Of a stretch of DNA of 5,790 bases, positions 1 to 5,790 are shown one piece after another. A program made the position numbers and the translations under genes. Position 1 is the first letter of the stretch. Each line of letters opens with the position of its first letter. The notes under the pieces were generated by a model that searched no databases, was not told the origin of the DNA, and worked only from the letters and a program-made list of their open reading frames with translations. The DNA lies in the NCBI GenBank assembly GCA_041652335.1, contig JBAZHL010000036.1, positions 1 to 5,790 on the forward strand, written 5' to 3'. Source of the stretch: 2-01-FULL-49-10 sp041652335 (lineage in GTDB: Bacteria; Patescibacteriota; Kazan-3B-28; UBA10110).

Positions 1-94
1 GACCAGCCGGGGTAAGGCCTAAAATTAACGCCAGCAATGTGACGATCGACCCCCATATTAGCAGGTATTTTTTACGCTGTTTTTGATCTTCCAT
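1..94 (-). CDS. Gene D: N-terminal fragment of a membrane protein (partial, 3' end outside window)
   Basis: Only 31 codons are visible before the window edge. They read a polar, basic start (MEDQKQRKKY) followed by a hydrophobic stretch from about residue 10 to 29 (YLLIWGSIVTLLALILGL), then Thr-Pro-Ala-Gly. This is the same layout as the starts of genes B (MAKSNKKLG) and C (MLNKKLRRKK), so it is probably the next member of the array. The ATG at 94 lies inside the last 23 bases of gene C, in the same relative frame as the other two gene overlaps, which supports this start. No Shine-Dalgarno is visible upstream. Membership in the family is inferred from layout alone because no ectodomain sequence is in view. 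Confidence 0.75.
   Translation of the reverse strand, partial: MEDQKQRKKYLLIWGSIVTLLALILGLTPAG
72..94 (-). other. C/D gene overlap (23 bases), probable translational coupling
   Basis: The ATG of D at 94 lies upstream of the TAA of C at 72-74. D is +1 relative to C, and the TAA lies within the CGT-AAA-AAA codons (Arg-Lys-Lys) of D, as at the B/C junction. No ribosome binding site is visible. Confidence 0.7.
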
Positions 95-1895
95 ATCGGC
101 GCTTGATAACTACTATGCTGATGATAATAATACCAAGGATCAATTGAGCAAATTGCGAGCTAATCGCTAACCAGATAATGGACCAGATCCGATCGGGGGC
201 GGGGAGGGATCGTTCGGCTCGAGATAACATCTCGGGGGTCAACGGCACCACCGTATAGCGCTCGTTGACCAAGCTGCTATCCTTGTGCCAACTGCGATCC
301 AAAAAGTTATAGTCGCTCCCAGGCAAGGCGGGGCATTGCAGATCAGCCTGCTCGCGGAAACTATTGTCGGGAAGTGAGTAGTCGTTATATTGATACAGCC
401 CATTGTCATCGCCGCACGATCGGTATCCGGTCAGGTAGTAGTTAGTGGGTTGCACTGTCATTACTACTTTGGGCCAGACAAAGTTCTTTAACTCCTCATT
501 GATCTCGGCTTTGGTTAGTTCCTGCTCCACCGTTTTGTCATCCACGCCTTCTTCTACCATATAGCTTCTCAACACGTCCTTGTCGCCATATTTACTGTTG
601 GGCAGAAACAATGCTTCGCCTTGGCCGTTGATCAAATCCAGGTCAATCTGTACCTTGGGTTTGGCATTGAGGTACTCGGCCGGAACGTCGCGATAGGAGA
701 ACCAGAATATCGGATCAAACCCCCAGTTGAACAGACCCGATCCCTCGACCAATCCCTGGGATGATATTAGCCTTGATAGATAGACATCATCTTCGTTAAC
801 GGTTGAAATAGTGTCCCAATACGCTTTTTCTTCAGGATCAGATTTACCCTCGCCGTAGGGATCACTCATAATCTCCTTCCAATATTCGGGGAGCGCCTCC
901 TCCCGTGAAACTCCCTGATAGGTAAGCTGGCCGGGATATTCAATCTTTGTAGCGGGGGCGCTATCGTCAACCAGAAATAGCGGTAGCGCGCTTAACTTAA
1001 CCCGCCGGAACGGGTCTGCCTCGATCTTGCCGGTTTTGGAGTTACGAGCGATAACTTTAATTCGCACCGCCTTTTCGATCCGGGTGCTGACCCTACCTTC
1101 GTCAGTGTAAATACCGTCTTGGGTGGGCGAGTAACGAACCTTACGCAAAAATGGTGTTAAGGTAACGTCATAGTAAACACCTTCAGCCGACTCTCGGTAG
1201 ACCCGGGTACTCCAATTAACCCGTTGGGTAAATTGGATCGCATGATCTACCACGATTGGCTGACCTTTTAACTGTACTTCGATATGGAAATCTACCACCG
1301 ATCCGGGGGCAGCGTCGCCGTAGAGATAGCCAAACTGAGCATATCCACGATCAAAAGTTAAGCTGCCAGTTATCTTGTCGGTTTTGTTCTTGTAATCATA
1401 TTGCCAGTCCTTTAGGGCTTGTGCCGAGTAAGCGTAGCTCATTAGGCGATAGTTATCCTTACCTGATTGTTTAGGATCTTGTCTGGGGGTGATCGCTAAC
1501 TTAATCTGAGGGTCAAAATCACGGGTGTTGTCCTTTACCCCAGCGGCTTCCAGCAGGGCATTGGGTTGTTTATACGCTTCAACGTAGCTCCAGGCGGCAA
1601 AGTTAACCCCGGTTTGCCCGTCCGGATCGGCCGTTAAATCGGCTAAAGACACCCCATCTTTTAAGACTTCGATTGTACTCAACGTGGCGGCTGGTACCGC
1701 AGCATAGTACAGCGGCTTTTCAAACCTTACCCGCAAAGTGTAGCTATGCTCGTTAGTTTGGGCTAAGGGGAAGGTCTTTTCCCAAGCACCACCGTTTGGC
1801 AGAAGGTATCGCCACGCCAATATCCCGCCGGCGATCACCAGCAGAACAATCAATCCAATAATGATTTTTTTACGCCTGAGCTTTTTGTTTAGCAT
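72..1895 (-). CDS. Gene C: double-anchored membrane ectodomain protein (607 aa)
   Basis: Function unknown; the order of motifs makes it a paralogue of one unit of gene B. It has an MLNKKLRRKK cytoplasmic start, a membrane helix at about 11-28, an ectodomain at about 32-568, a second helix at about 570-597 and a tail of KRRYGRSKTA. Shared segments are TLRVRFEK (53-60), LTFDRGYAQF (179-188), DPFRRVKL (294-301, against DPYQRVRL in B), YPGQ (320-323), DLDLINGQ (418-425), TVQP (480-483) and SDYNFLDRSW (527-536). Two stretches, about 325-414 and 432-475, appear inserted relative to gene B unit 1 and are acidic. C494 and C521 are the only cysteines. The ATG at 1895 gives the basic-then-hydrophobic start typical of its neighbours; upstream sequence is A-rich without a clear Shine-Dalgarno. 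It overlaps B by 26 bases and D by 23. No catalytic motif, lipobox or sortase signal is seen. Confidence 0.93.
   Translation of the reverse strand: MLNKKLRRKKIIIGLIVLLVIAGGILAWRYLLPNGGAWEKTFPLAQTNEHSYTLRVRFEKPLYYAAVPAATLSTIEVLKDGVSLADLTADPDGQTGVNFAAWSYVEAYKQPNALLEAAGVKDNTRDFDPQIKLAITPRQDPKQSGKDNYRLMSYAYSAQALKDWQYDYKNKTDKITGSLTFDRGYAQFGYLYGDAAPGSVVDFHIEVQLKGQPIVVDHAIQFTQRVNWSTRVYRESAEGVYYDVTLTPFLRKVRYSPTQDGIYTDEGRVSTRIEKAVRIKVIARNSKTGKIEADPFRRVKLSALPLFLVDDSAPATKIEYPGQLTYQGVSREEALPEYWKEIMSDPYGEGKSDPEEKAYWDTISTVNEDDVYLSRLISSQGLVEGSGLFNWGFDPIFWFSYRDVPAEYLNAKPKVQIDLDLINGQGEALFLPNSKYGDKDVLRSYMVEEGVDDKTVEQELTKAEINEELKNFVWPKVVMTVQPTNYYLTGYRSCGDDNGLYQYNDYSLPDNSFREQADLQCPALPGSDYNFLDRSWHKDSSLVNERYTVVPLTPEMLSRAERSLPAPDRIWSIIWLAISSQFAQLILGIIIISIVVIKRRYGRSKTA
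1870..1895 (-). other. B/C gene overlap (26 bases), probable translational coupling
   Basis: The ATG of C at 1895 lies upstream of the TAA of B at 1870-1872. C is again +1 relative to B, and the TAA lies within the CGT-AAA-AAA codons (Arg-Lys-Lys) just before the membrane helix of C. The only purine-rich sequence upstream is an AAAAAGAA tract directly against the ATG. Confidence 0.75.
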
Positions 1896-4800
1896 TTCTT
1901 TTTATTCTTACCCATCTTAAGATTATCATTATCAAGATCAAGATTAGGCTGGTGATCTGCTGAACCATAAATAGCTGGCCAGCACGAGACGGTGCCGGTA
2001 TCCAACCGGTAGTGCCAGTTTTGATAGACAAATTAGTTTTTATCATCATCGTTCGAGGAGTCTCAGTTCGGTAGATGCTGGAATCAACTGGCTGGAAGGT
2101 ATAACCACCACTACCATCAAATACCGATCGACCGCCTAATGATTTGCGTTGGATATCTTCGAATTTAAGCTCGGCTGGTACGCCTTCGGCACTCCAAACT
2201 GCTAACGTTAATCCGATGTAAGGGAGGAGGTTGGCATCTTTAGTCAGTTGGGCTTGAATCTCGATCGGCTGATCGCCGATATCAAAGGTTAGCTCGGTCA
2301 CCGGCGCGTTACTCCCCGGAGTCAGCAATTTTATCGGATAGGTCTGACCCAAATTATCTGGCGGATCCACGTATTCGTTATCGGCATTGCTGGTAGACCA
2401 TTGACCGGCATTTTTTAGGTTGGATATTTCGGTCGGGTCAAACCCGGCCGCTACCCGTAACTGAGCTTTGTTGGTGGCGTTTGAGGGGATAGCTCGGTTA
2501 GGCAAAGCCACGGGTGTGATGGTGAGGGTAATCTGGTTATTATGCGGCTGGCTATCCTTGATCTGGTAATAATAGTCCAATTTAGTTTGAGTGCTGACAA
2601 AATCGGCCGAAGTAGCAAAGTCGCGATAGTCACCAAAGGGCCATGACTTACTGGTGGTCATCGTAACATCGGGATTGGTGTAGTAAGTGTTGCTAAACGC
2701 CGAGATCGCATTCTTTTCCGTTAACAAGTTGGGTGGGTACAAAACAACTTCTGGCGTAGTATCGCCCGGGATAATTTGATAGTTGGCCGGGTTATAGATC
2801 GCCAGATTATCAGTCGAATACTCAACCGCTGAGGCTTTAAAGGTGGCATAGCCGTATTGCTGAACGTGGTTGATATAAGAGAATTCTGCTTCGCCGTCTT
2901 TTAGTGCTAACGCCAATCCGCAAGTATCATATGCTTCGCCTACGACTGCAGAGGGGTTGTTCCCGCCAGGGACGATATTGCAACCAGGGGTTAAAGCGTA
3001 ACTGGCAGGTTTCACTTCCACCGGCACTACCACGTCATCCACCCAATCCTCCAGATATTTACCGAGCGAGTCGTATAGGGCTTCGCCTCCGCCGCCTACT
3101 CCAGCGTCTTTGGCCATCTCACCAATGGCGTTGGCGTCGTGTTTAAGCTCTTCTTTGAACTTATTCACTTCGGTATAATCTTTTTCGGTGCGAAACTCCC
3201 ACATCCCTTGCTCGACTACCTCCCGGGTGATCATCTCGCGATTGGTTAATTCCCCAAAATAGTCCAGCCTATATCCGGTTTTCTCAGTGGTTGCATTAAC
3301 GGTAGAAAATCCAGAACTAAGTTGAACCACCCCTTCTACTGGCACGGTTTTCCCGCTGCTGTCTACCACTCTGATGCGGCCGTGTGATACTCCATTCGGG
3401 TAAGGGTTGAGCTTATCAGTATCCAACTCTATCACTATCGAACGCCCGGATTTGGTAGCTGTGGTTATTGTTGGGGCGGGGAGAGTGGCAACCGCGGGCT
3501 GCGAGGGGGTCTGGAGAAGATCACTCTTGGCGGGGTTTACAGCGCCATAAACCAATAGGCTGATCATCGCTAAGATCATTAGCCACCCGCTTAGCTTTTT
3601 AACCCAATGTTTACTGGTGGTTTTCAGCGAACCCACCTTTCGTTTGGCGCGGGACCGAATCAATATCAGGCTACCGCCGATTATAATCTGGGCTGCCTGC
3701 AATAACCCAAAAGCAATTAGCATCCAGAGCATAGCAGCGGTGACGACCATCGGTGCTTGGGTCTGAGTGCCCCCCGCTATTGGCAAACTATGCGTGCTGT
3801 AAACCATCTGGGCTAATAGGTCTGACGTAAACCAAGTGATATACAAAAAATTGTAATCCGATGAAGTAGTTCGGGAGAAGGCCTGAACGCCATCGGCATC
3901 TTCGACATCGTCTGGCCGGGCGGGTAGCTCCTCGGCATAGCGGACGCTCTCTGCTCCGGGGTTATTGCTACCAATACCGTAGGCGCCTTGGTTTGGATTA
4001 CTGTTGAGATAGGGGTTAACAGTTGGCTCAAAGTCAAAGCTGACCGGTTGCACTACAAAGATCAGTTGAGGGGATACGGAACGATATTTCCCGTTGTAAG
4101 CAAAATAGGCGGTCGTCTCACCGTCGATCAAGTCGAGCTCAATATATTGATTGCCGGGGTAGATTAACGCCTTGTGTTTGTAGTTGCTGTCAATGATCTC
4201 AGCTGTAGGGGTTGTCTCTACTACCTGCTCGGCATAACCCAGCCAGTCGCCGGCTTTTTCTAATAATCCGCCGGTTAGCCATGGCCATTCAAATAACACC
4301 CGATTCATTTGTGCGTACTGAGCATAGTAGGCCAAGGGATAGACCCATAGTCTGACTCGTTGGTAGGGGTCGGTCTTGGTGGCCTGGGTGGCGGTGTCCA
4401 CTGAGGTCACCTTAACTTGTACCACCTGAGGTTTTTCCGGTTCGACTTGAGCCACCGAGAACTGTACGTCGTATTTTAACGGCCCGGCGTTAGCAGTTAC
4501 CGTTGGGGTATCAATATTGGGGGAGAGTTGATCCTGGAACGGCAGAATTTTTCGGGTATAAACGGTTTGGTCTAATGATGCAAAGGTTTCGAATTCGACG
4601 TATGGCGCATAGCGACCGCTACGGTAGATAAACTCAAAGTCAGCCTCTCCGTCAATTAACTCGATCTGAGTGGTGACGTTATTACCAAATTTGTCTAATA
4701 CACTGGAGGTCTGCGGAGAATAGATCGTCGAGGAGACGTCTGGTCGGTTATAATTAGTGACCTCAACATAGTCTAACCCAGGTTGGCAGTACTCAACATA

Positions 4801-5286
4801 ATTTTTCGCCTCGGTTCCCTCGATTTGTCCGCCCCTGGAGTGTAGCCTTGAGGATGAAGGGCAGACCCAACTATACGCTCCGTAAGTAGTTAAATAGACC
4901 CGGGGGTTGGTGCTATCCGTGGCCCACTCGTTGGGGTTAAAACCATCGGGCCAGCTCTTGGCTAACTGGCCATTAACCAGCAAACGGATCTTGCCTTTGA
5001 CACTGCTGCCAATGGCTGGGCTGATGTAGTTTTGATCAAAGTTGAGCTGTAAGGAAATGATGTCCCCGTTTATGCCAAAAGATTTTACCTCGTCCTGTTG
5101 AACATAGGTGCCGCGTCGCAGGGGGTACTTTAAATTATTTTCTCCATCATAAGCATGAACTGGCGGTGGGGTAGCCGTCGGGGAGATTATGGGTTTGGAT
5201 AAATACCACCATGCTAAGCCAGCGATAGCTACAACTACCACCAACCCGATCAGTGCAATACCTAATTTTTTATTTGATTTGGCCAT
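1870..5286 (-). CDS. Gene B: large membrane protein made of two fused ectodomain units (1138 aa)
   Basis: Function unknown. The protein has four predicted membrane helices: about 8-29, 515-543, 567-583 and 1105-1124. Lys/Arg-rich segments at the N-terminus, at 544-564 and at the C-terminus place these in the cytoplasm and put two large regions (30-514 and 584-1104) outside. Unit 1 shows SLQLNFD (78-84), LIDGEADFEF (210-219), DPYQRVRL (306-313), YPG (376-378), DLIDGETTAYF (385-395), FVVQP (410-414) and SDYNFLYITW. Unit 2 shows IVIELDTDK (617-625), LKDGEAEFSY (795-804) and a more diverged end. The only cysteines are C142/C167 and C769/C789, one possible disulfide per ectodomain. The ATG at 5286 was chosen because it gives MAKSNKK followed directly by a membrane helix; no Shine-Dalgarno is visible. 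It overlaps gene A by 17 bases and gene C by 26. The Ig-like beta-sandwich fold is inferred. An S-layer-like or adhesion role, or a scaffold role in an envelope complex, are all possible. Confidence 0.93.
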   Translation of the reverse strand: MAKSNKKLGIALIGLVVVVAIAGLAWWYLSKPIISPTATPPPVHAYDGENNLKYPLRRGTYVQQDEVKSFGINGDIISLQLNFDQNYISPAIGSSVKGKIRLLVNGQLAKSWPDGFNPNEWATDSTNPRVYLTTYGAYSWVCPSSSRLHSRGGQIEGTEAKNYVEYCQPGLDYVEVTNYNRPDVSSTIYSPQTSSVLDKFGNNVTTQIELIDGEADFEFIYRSGRYAPYVEFETFASLDQTVYTRKILPFQDQLSPNIDTPTVTANAGPLKYDVQFSVAQVEPEKPQVVQVKVTSVDTATQATKTDPYQRVRLWVYPLAYYAQYAQMNRVLFEWPWLTGGLLEKAGDWLGYAEQVVETTPTAEIIDSNYKHKALIYPGNQYIELDLIDGETTAYFAYNGKYRSVSPQLIFVVQPVSFDFEPTVNPYLNSNPNQGAYGIGSNNPGAESVRYAEELPARPDDVEDADGVQAFSRTTSSDYNFLYITWFTSDLLAQMVYSTHSLPIAGGTQTQAPMVVTAAMLWMLIAFGLLQAAQIIIGGSLILIRSRAKRKVGSLKTTSKHWVKKLSGWLMILAMISLLVYGAVNPAKSDLLQTPSQPAVATLPAPTITTATKSGRSIVIELDTDKLNPYPNGVSHGRIRVVDSSGKTVPVEGVVQLSSGFSTVNATTEKTGYRLDYFGELTNREMITREVVEQGMWEFRTEKDYTEVNKFKEELKHDANAIGEMAKDAGVGGGGEALYDSLGKYLEDWVDDVVVPVEVKPASYALTPGCNIVPGGNNPSAVVGEAYDTCGLALALKDGEAEFSYINHVQQYGYATFKASAVEYSTDNLAIYNPANYQIIPGDTTPEVVLYPPNLLTEKNAISAFSNTYYTNPDVTMTTSKSWPFGDYRDFATSADFVSTQTKLDYYYQIKDSQPHNNQITLTITPVALPNRAIPSNATNKAQLRVAAGFDPTEISNLKNAGQWSTSNADNEYVDPPDNLGQTYPIKLLTPGSNAPVTELTFDIGDQPIEIQAQLTKDANLLPYIGLTLAVWSAEGVPAELKFEDIQRKSLGGRSVFDGSGGYTFQPVDSSIYRTETPRTMMIKTNLSIKTGTTGWIPAPSRAGQLFMVQQITSLILILIMIILRWVRIKRNAKQKAQA
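1873..3636 (-). repeat. Gene B unit 2 (residues 551-1138), second diverged protein-level repeat
   Basis: This half restarts the architecture: basic segment, membrane helix (567-583), a Pro/Thr/Ala linker, an ectodomain opening with IVIELDTDK, the LKDGEAEFSY segment, a terminal helix (1105-1124) and a Lys/Arg/Gln tail. The VVQP segment is not recognisable; LTLAVWSAEG at 1026-1035 may be its counterpart. Residues 701-751 form a helix-like insert absent from unit 1. The start boundary is approximate. The only in-frame candidate start near the junction is the GTG of Val551, which has no visible ribosome binding site, so I read it as fused to unit 1 and not separately translated. Confidence 0.62.
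3637..5286 (-). repeat. Gene B unit 1 (residues 1-550), first of two diverged protein-level repeats
   Basis: This half runs from the N-terminal helix to the basic tail after the second helix and has the full order of family motifs. Its C-terminal third is the best match to gene A: DLIDGETTAYF with DLVNGKATVYY, IFVVQP with TFVVQP, and FLYITW with FLYRTW. The similarity is visible only at protein level. The end point is approximate, placed in the cytoplasmic loop. Confidence 0.7.
5270..5286 (-). other. A/B gene overlap (17 bases), probable translational coupling
   Basis: The ATG of B at 5286 lies upstream of the TAA of A at 5270-5272. B is in the +1 frame relative to A. The TAA is read out of frame within the AAT-AAA-AAA codons (Asn-Lys-Lys) of B. 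The bases before the ATG hold no AGGAGG-like site. Confidence 0.75.
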
Positions 5287-5790
5287 CGTTGGTCTTATTT
5301 TTGTTTTTTTGTTGATGTAGTTGCCAAGCTATAGCAGCTACCCCAAATAGCACGATCAGGATCTGCCAGATCGCCAACCGAGCGATGGCTTTACTCCACC
5401 AATTTCCGGTGCTCTCGCCAACTGGGATCGGGTAAACGGTGTACACTAATTCGCGGATGGCGTCAGTCTGCCAAGTCCGATAGAGAAAGTCTGGTTCCGA
5501 GCTGGTAGGCAGATCGGGGGTGTCTAATCTCGGGTTAGCGATCTCACCAATAAATTGAGTTGGTTTTTCCGGTAGGGTTAGATTTTGTTTACTCCGGTTT
5601 GAGGCACTATTGAGAGGGGATTTATCAACTCCCCAGACAACAGTTTTTAATTCAAAGTTAGCTGGTTGAACCACAAAAGTTAACGGCGTATCGAGTGAAT
5701 CGTTAACACCGCTAAAATCGTAGTAGACGGTAGCCTTCCCGTTAACCAGATCAGTAAAGATAGTACTGGGTGAGCCGTAACTGGCGCGAG
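5270..5790 (-). CDS. Gene A: C-terminal part of membrane-anchored ectodomain protein (partial, 5' end outside window)
   Basis: Function unknown; not a family I can name. The frame is open to the window edge, so 172 residues plus a TAA stop are seen and the true start lies upstream. The in-frame GTG at 5674 is internal: conserved family sequence continues above it. In visible-residue numbering, a DLVNGKATVYY segment lies at 13-23 and FVVQPANF at 38-45, both matching the C-terminal half of gene B unit 1. A low-complexity Asn/Ser/Pro stretch follows, then PDFLYRTW at 99-106 (compare DYNFLYITW in B), a membrane helix at about 134-157 with Gln142, and a Gln/Lys/Asn-rich cytoplasmic tail. There are no cysteines in the visible part. 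The last 17 bases overlap the start of gene B. It is presumably the first visible member of the array, with its ectodomain outside the cytoplasmic membrane. The reading frame is secure; the membership call rests on motif matches read by eye. Confidence 0.9.
   Translation of the reverse strand, partial: RASYGSPSTIFTDLVNGKATVYYDFSGVNDSLDTPLTFVVQPANFELKTVVWGVDKSPLNSASNRSKQNLTLPEKPTQFIGEIANPRLDTPDLPTSSEPDFLYRTWQTDAIRELVYTVYPIPVGESTGNWWSKAIARLAIWQILIVLFGVAAIAWQLHQQKNKNKTNDGQIK

Noticed and set aside
1256..1474. Plus-strand open frame inside gene C, and a similar one at 2904-3146
   Set aside because: Both lie antisense within long, motif-supported coding regions and have Arg/Ser/Leu-rich, low-quality protein sequence typical of shadow frames.
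72..1895. Wzz/chain-length regulator (two membrane helices flanking a large external domain)
   Set aside because: The ectodomain reads as strand-rich, not helical, and the Pro/Gly-rich second-helix motif of that family is not seen.
43..2267. Slight excess of the palindrome CGATCG (43, 190, 418, 2125, 2262)
   Set aside because: Five occurrences in 5.8 kb is too few to argue for a functional site; they fall within codons with no regular spacing.
2451..2636. Short minus-strand frames at 2451-2636 and 3813-4037
   Set aside because: They are alternative frames inside gene B with no recognisable content or ribosome binding site.
5266..5271. Runs of T on the plus strand at 5266-5271, 1865-1871 and 68-73 as terminators
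   Set aside because: No GC-rich hairpin precedes them, all genes are on the other strand, and the runs encode Lys codons at the gene overlaps.
5270..5674. Gene A read as a complete 134-residue protein starting at 5674
   Set aside because: The start would be a GTG inside the conserved FVVQPANF segment, and the frame continues with family sequence (DLVNGKATVYY) to the window edge, so this is an internal codon of a longer gene.
72..5790. Sortase-anchored or lipoprotein surface proteins
   Set aside because: No LPXTG-like signal before the terminal helices and no L-x-x-C lipobox after the N-terminal helices; both helices look like plain membrane anchors.

Overview
The window is gene-dense and coded entirely on the minus strand. 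It holds four consecutive open reading frames with no intergenic space, read from high to low coordinates: the 3' end of gene A (5270-5790), a large gene B (1870-5286), gene C (72-1895), and the first 31 codons of gene D (1-94). Neighbouring genes overlap by 17, 26 and 23 bases. I see no tRNA, rRNA, CRISPR array, mobile element, promoter or terminator, and I cannot assign a known gene name to any of the proteins.

All four products look like members of one diverged paralogous family. A unit has a short Lys/Arg-rich cytoplasmic N-terminus, one membrane helix, a large (about 480-540 residue) extracytoplasmic region rich in Thr, Tyr, Asn and beta-strand-like sequence, a second membrane helix, and a short Lys/Arg-rich tail. 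Recurrent motifs appear in the same order: an N-terminal strand such as SLQLNFD or TLRVRFE, a D-G-x-A-x-F segment, a DP[YF]xRV[RK]L segment, a second [DN]-G segment, a VVQP or TVQP segment, and a DYNFL or PDFLY segment before the last helix. The D/N-G-x-A-x-F pattern resembles the edge of bacterial Ig-like (Big/invasin-type) domains, but that fold call is inference. Gene B carries two complete units in one frame, so it is predicted to cross the membrane four times.

Working together: the tight overlaps and lack of clear Shine-Dalgarno sequences suggest one polycistronic message with translationally coupled genes. Similar double-anchored ectodomains with a conserved Gln in the second membrane helix suggest subunits of one envelope-surface complex. 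No catalytic motif, sortase signal or lipobox is visible, so the biochemical role is unknown.

Organism: a bacterium using the standard code (all visible stops are TAA, no in-frame TGA), with GC content near or slightly under one half. Compact overlapping genes and runs of large, unrecognisable membrane-anchored surface proteins would fit a Patescibacteria/CPR-type genome, but this is a weak inference and nothing in the window is a taxonomic marker.
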